DNA of 16,478 bases from Ruminococcus_G sp050944415 (GTDB lineage: Bacteria > Bacillota > Clostridia > Lachnospirales > Lachnospiraceae), in NCBI GenBank assembly GCA_050944415.1, contig JBMNRA010000060.1, positions 1 through 16,478 on the forward strand, written 5' to 3'. Numbering within the stretch: the stretch's first letter is position 1; each line of letters opens with the position of its first letter. Made by a program: the position numbers and the translations under genes. A model generated the notes under the pieces. That model searched no databases. It was not told the origin of the DNA and saw only the letters and a list, made by a program, of their open reading frames with translations. Positions 14,296-16,478 of the stretch are shown here, one piece after another.

Positions 14296-15018
14296 CTACA
14301 GCCACTGCGCCGCCAGCTCCTGCATATGTTCGTCTGCCTCTGAGACAATATCCGCGCACTCTTTCAATTGTTTCTGCATTTCATCTGTAAATTTTCTGTT
14401 CTTTTTATAACGAAGCTGATGCTCCAGGCTTGCCCAGAATTCCATCGCGATTGTCCGAAGCTGTATTTCCACCGGAACTTCACACTTATGGTCGGAAAAC
14501 CAGACGGTAACCATAACGATCAGATGAAGGCTGCGATACCCGTTTGGTTTGCGATTTTTGATATAATCTTTCACCCTGATTCTTTCTATATCAGATTGTC
14601 TCAGCAGAAGATCCGCAATATGGTATACATCTGAAATAAAAGGACACACGACACGGACGCCTGCAATGTCCATAATATTCCGCACCATACCGCTGACGGT
14701 CAGGGGTATGGACTGCCGTTCCATTTTTTCTTTAATGCTTTCCGGAGATTTCACCCTGCTGCTGATGGACTCTATTGGATTTCTGTCATTGCAGGCCTTA
14801 AATTCCTCATTCAGAATCTCCAGTTTTGCCCTAATCTGCCGGATTCCGGCCTCGTAAAAAAACATAATCTGATTGTACTGTTCTGTAATGTTCAGCGCGT
14901 CGCCTGCTACTGGCAGAAACAGCTTCCTTTCTTCTTCCGGTTTCATCTGAGACACTTCGACGATTGTCTGATCTCCTACTGTACGGTTGCCTATTTTTCT
15001 TAAAATATTCTGTATCAT
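14296..15018 (-). CDS. Small alarmone synthetase, RelQ/YjbM-like (p)ppGpp synthetase
   Basis: A 240-residue cytoplasmic enzyme with a single RelA/SpoT synthetase domain and no hydrolase or regulatory domains. It would transfer pyrophosphate from ATP to GDP or GTP. Visible motifs are the basic SSRVKSPESIKEK (86-98), DIAGVRVVC (117-125), the long signature DYIKNRKPNGYRSLH (151-165), VPVEIQLRTIAMEFWASLEH (181-200) and LRYK. The C-terminal helices match the tetramer-forming tail of RelQ. About 35 residues at the N-terminus go beyond the usual RelQ length of about 210. I place the start at the ATG at 15018, five bases after AGGTGAG; the GTG at 15030 lies inside that site and has no site of its own. 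It is separated from the envelope genes by a 109-base AT-rich gap, and from the toxin remnant by a strong terminator, so it may be transcribed alone or be the first gene of the long run. Confidence 0.92.
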   Translation of the reverse strand: MIQNILRKIGNRTVGDQTIVEVSQMKPEEERKLFLPVAGDALNITEQYNQIMFFYEAGIRQIRAKLEILNEEFKACNDRNPIESISSRVKSPESIKEKMERQSIPLTVSGMVRNIMDIAGVRVVCPFISDVYHIADLLLRQSDIERIRVKDYIKNRKPNGYRSLHLIVMVTVWFSDHKCEVPVEIQLRTIAMEFWASLEHQLRYKKNRKFTDEMQKQLKECADIVSEADEHMQELAAQWL

Positions 15019-15029
15019 ATATTTACTCA

Positions 15030-15043
15030 CCTCATATATGAGG
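15030..15043 (-). promoter_or_regulatory. Perfect 14-bp palindrome at the alarmone synthetase ribosome binding site
   Basis: CCTCATATATGAGG is its own reverse complement. On the minus strand its last GAGG forms the first part of the Shine-Dalgarno sequence GAGGTGAG of the alarmone synthetase gene, about 12 bases before the ATG. It could be a repressor operator or an RNA element that hides the ribosome binding site. A second hairpin, AACAAT/ATTGTT (15061-15080), lies just upstream. Confidence 0.4.
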
Positions 15044-15109
15044 GTACCTTAAAAAACTAAAACAATCGAAGTGAATTGTTAAACTCCTTATAAACACCAA
15101 CCTTTGGGC

Positions 15110-15145
15110 AAAAAAAATCGCCACCTGCGGTCAAGTGACGATTTT
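15110..15145 (-). terminator. Intrinsic terminator after the toxin remnant
   Basis: On the minus strand the arms AAAATCGTCAC and GTGGCGATTTT form an 11-bp stem (one G-U pair) around a 10-nt loop. The stem runs directly into a T-run (T8 including stem bases). It starts about 20 bases after the stop codon of the toxin remnant. This is a textbook Rho-independent terminator and separates that gene from the alarmone synthetase gene. Confidence 0.85.
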
Positions 15146-15164
15146 CATTCTTTATATTCTTTTG

Positions 15165-15368
15165 TCAGCGGATGAGCCATCCGTAATCCTGCCTGCCATC
15201 CACCACATAATCCGCATAGACGGTATCATCTATGATTTGAGAGATTATCATATAGCGTTTTTCAAACATGATAAATCGGTAGGCATTCTTAGGGATATAT
15301 TCTTCTGAAAGCCACGGGCATCTCTGGGGCATTGTTTCCAGTGAATTTGCTGCCTTTTCAAATTCCAC
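15165..15368 (-). pseudogene. RelE/ParE-type toxin remnant, N-terminally truncated
   Basis: Sixty-seven residues from a GTG. The sequence FEKAANSLETMPQRCP followed by the strand pairs AYRFIMFEKRYMIISQIIDD and TVYADYVVDGRQDYGWL matches the C-terminal two thirds of RelE/ParE toxins, which are usually 90-105 residues. These cleave ribosome-bound mRNA (RelE) or poison gyrase (ParE). The first strand and helix, about 30 residues, are missing. Reading the same frame upstream gives RTAESLTVEFEK, which still fits the family, but the sequence degenerates before that and meets a stop near 15424. No antitoxin is recognised next to it. A small open frame ends in TGA two bases before the GTG, an arrangement seen in coupled toxin-antitoxin pairs, but it is too short to identify. 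Probably a dead module; a diverged short toxin is possible. Confidence 0.6.
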
Positions 15369-15480
15369 GGTCAGACTTTCCGCTGTTCTTCCGTCAAATC
15401 CAACTGGAGATAGTGCATTTCTGCAATTCCCTCATTTATATGTAAGAATGGAGAGCAGCTCAAATGTGCAATTTTGGCAA

Positions 15481-15520
15481 AAGATAAGCGTATCACTGTC
15501 TCCAATGATACGCTTATCTT
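15481..15520 (-). terminator. Long stem-loop downstream of ppdK, likely terminator
   Basis: A perfect 15-bp stem, AAGATAAGCGTATCA with its complement, surrounds a 10-nt loop (15496-15505, UUGGAGACAG on the minus strand). A short T-run (CTTATCTTTTG) follows on the minus strand. It lies about 36 bases after the ppdK stop codon and probably ends that transcript. The stem is unusually long and the T-run short, so RNA 3'-end protection is an alternative role. Confidence 0.65.
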
Positions 15521-15530
15521 CAATTTTCAT

Positions 15531-15554
15531 TCAATGGCTGTCTCCCTCCATTGA
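15531..15554 (-). other. Second stem-loop with a matching loop, at the ppdK stop codon
   Basis: TCAATGG and CCATTGA form a 7-bp stem around a 10-nt loop that reads AGGGAGACAG on the minus strand. It begins one base after the ppdK stop codon. Eight of ten loop bases equal those of the neighbouring longer hairpin. There is no T-run, so it is not a terminator by itself. Confidence 0.5.
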
Positions 15555-15555
15555 T

Positions 15556-16478
15556 TTATGAATCCTCCCTGCTGTTAATCGCTGCCTGTGCCGCCGCAAG
15601 TCTCGCAATGGGCACCCGGTAGGGGCTGCAGGATACATAGTCCAGTCCGATCCTATGGCAGAATTCCACGGAGCTGGGATCTCCCCCGTGTTCCCCGCAG
15701 ATGCCCAGTTTCAGATCCGGGCGGCTCTTCCTTCCATTTTCCGCCGCCATGGCTACCAGCTTCCCTACTCCGTTCTGGTCCAGTCTGGCAAAAGGATCCG
15801 ACTCATAGATCTTCGCTTTATAGTAGGCGTCCAGGAATTTCCCCGCGTCATCCCGGGAGAACCCGAAGGTCAGCTGGGTCAGGTCATTGGTCCCAAAGGA
15901 GAAGAATTCCGCTTCCTGGGCGATCTCATCGGCCAGGAGGGCCGCACGGGGGATTTCTATCATCGTTCCGATGTGGTATGCCATATCGGAGCCTTTCTCC
16001 TCTTTGACCTTCTCCGCCGTTTCCACCACCACGTCTTTCACATATTTCAGCTCTTTTTTGTCTCCCACCAGCGGGATCATGATCTCCGGCACGATGTCCC
16101 AGCCTTTTTCCGCCTTCACTTCAATGGCTGCTTCCATCACCGCGCGTGTCTGCATCCGGGCGATCTCCGGATAGGTCACCGCCAGGCGGCAGCCCCTGTG
16201 GCCCATCATGGGGTTGAACTCATGGAGCTCCTGGCATTTATGGCGCACCTGCTCTTCCGTGATCCCCATTTCCCGGGACATCTCCCGGATATCCTCTTCG
16301 GCCGTCGGCACGAATTCATGCAGGGGCGGGTCCAGGTAGCGGATGGTCATGGGCCTGCCTTCCAATGCCTCATACATGGCCTTGAAGTCCCCTTTCTGGT
16401 AAGGGATCAGCTCATTTAAGGCCGCCTCCCTCTCCTCCTGGGTCTCCGAGAGGATCATCTTCCGGATCTTCGGGATCC
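15556..16478 (-). CDS. ppdK: Pyruvate, phosphate dikinase, C-terminal part (runs off the window)
   Basis: The frame is open to the right edge; the upstream codons read IPKIRKMILSETQEERE, as in PPDK, so the ATG at 16458 is internal and the gene is cut by the window. The 307 visible residues are most of the PEP/pyruvate-binding TIM barrel. Landmarks are FVPTAEEDIREMS, FNPMMGHRGCRLAVTYPEI, the substrate-binding EIMIPLVGDKKEL, GTMIEIPRAALLADEIA, EFFSFGTNDLTQLTFGFSRDD, and the catalytic cysteine in LGICGEHGGDPSSVEF. The end SCSPYRVPIARLAAAQAAI is standard. The enzyme interconverts pyruvate, ATP and phosphate with PEP, AMP and pyrophosphate, and is a common glycolytic enzyme in anaerobic Clostridia. 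It is functionally unrelated to the envelope genes, and two stem-loops follow its stop codon. Confidence 0.96.
   Translation of the reverse strand, partial: IPKIRKMILSETQEEREAALNELIPYQKGDFKAMYEALEGRPMTIRYLDPPLHEFVPTAEEDIREMSREMGITEEQVRHKCQELHEFNPMMGHRGCRLAVTYPEIARMQTRAVMEAAIEVKAEKGWDIVPEIMIPLVGDKKELKYVKDVVVETAEKVKEEKGSDMAYHIGTMIEIPRAALLADEIAQEAEFFSFGTNDLTQLTFGFSRDDAGKFLDAYYKAKIYESDPFARLDQNGVGKLVAMAAENGRKSRPDLKLGICGEHGGDPSSVEFCHRIGLDYVSCSPYRVPIARLAAAQAAINSREDS

Noticed and set aside
15655..16419. Plus-strand open frame of 254 codons opposite ppdK
   Set aside because: It is an antisense shadow of highly conserved pyruvate phosphate dikinase, with histidine- and arginine-rich composition typical of such shadows.
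16473..16478. Window ends exactly at GGATCC, suggesting a cloning junction
   Set aside because: The frame reads through it as normal ppdK codons (gly/asp-ile-pro region), so the site is native coding sequence, and a chance six-base match is enough to explain it.
1..16478. CRISPR arrays, tRNA or rRNA genes, insertion sequences, phage genes
   Set aside because: No regularly spaced repeats, no cloverleaf-like segments, no transposase or integrase motifs and no long terminal inverted repeats were seen on either strand.

Overview
The window looks like chromosomal DNA from a gut-type Firmicute, most likely Lachnospiraceae (class Clostridia). This rests on moderate G+C by eye, strong AGGAGG-type ribosome binding sites, a pyruvate phosphate dikinase of clostridial type, and the style of the two-component and MerR proteins. 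The genus cannot be told from the sequence alone. Except for a truncated MerR-like gene at the left edge, every convincing gene is on the minus strand, so genes are read from high to low coordinates.

Right edge (about 15.0-16.5 kb): the 3' part of ppdK runs in from beyond the window. It is followed by two tandem stem-loops with nearly the same 10-nt loop. Next come a 5'-truncated RelE/ParE-type toxin remnant with a strong intrinsic terminator, and a RelQ/YjbM-like small (p)ppGpp synthetase whose ribosome binding site abuts a perfect 14-bp palindrome.

Centre (about 5.2-14.2 kb): a tight run of nine envelope genes with overlaps or short gaps. In transcription order they are: a GT2-GtrA fusion, a NAGPA-type phosphodiester glycosidase, a 78-residue membrane protein, a 161-residue protein resembling a lone GT4 N-terminal lobe, a GT4 enzyme of the diacylglycerol glucosyltransferase type, a TVP38/DedA-like membrane protein, a YfhO-family GT-C membrane protein, a CsbB/GtrB-like polyprenyl-phosphate glycosyltransferase, and a second GT4 enzyme resembling glycolipid galactosyl/glucosyltransferases (CpoA/LafB type). 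The CsbB-YfhO pair matches the known lipoteichoic acid glycosylation module of Bacillus and Listeria. The two GT4 enzymes match the two steps of glycolipid anchor synthesis. My reading is a membrane glycolipid and lipoteichoic-acid-like polymer decoration locus. No polymerase of LtaS type lies in the window.

Left part (about 0.6-5.1 kb): downstream on the same strand are a CtpE-like cation P-type ATPase and a two-component system. The histidine kinase carries an in-frame TAG codon in its HAMP region. The sequence on both sides is otherwise one clean kinase, so this is a recent nonsense mutation, a sequencing error, or a readthrough codon. The response regulator is intact. It converges on and overlaps the MerR-like gene, which has lost its C-terminal coiled coil, apparently at a rearrangement junction.

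No tRNA, rRNA, CRISPR array, insertion sequence or phage gene was seen. No gap between genes exceeds about 260 bases.
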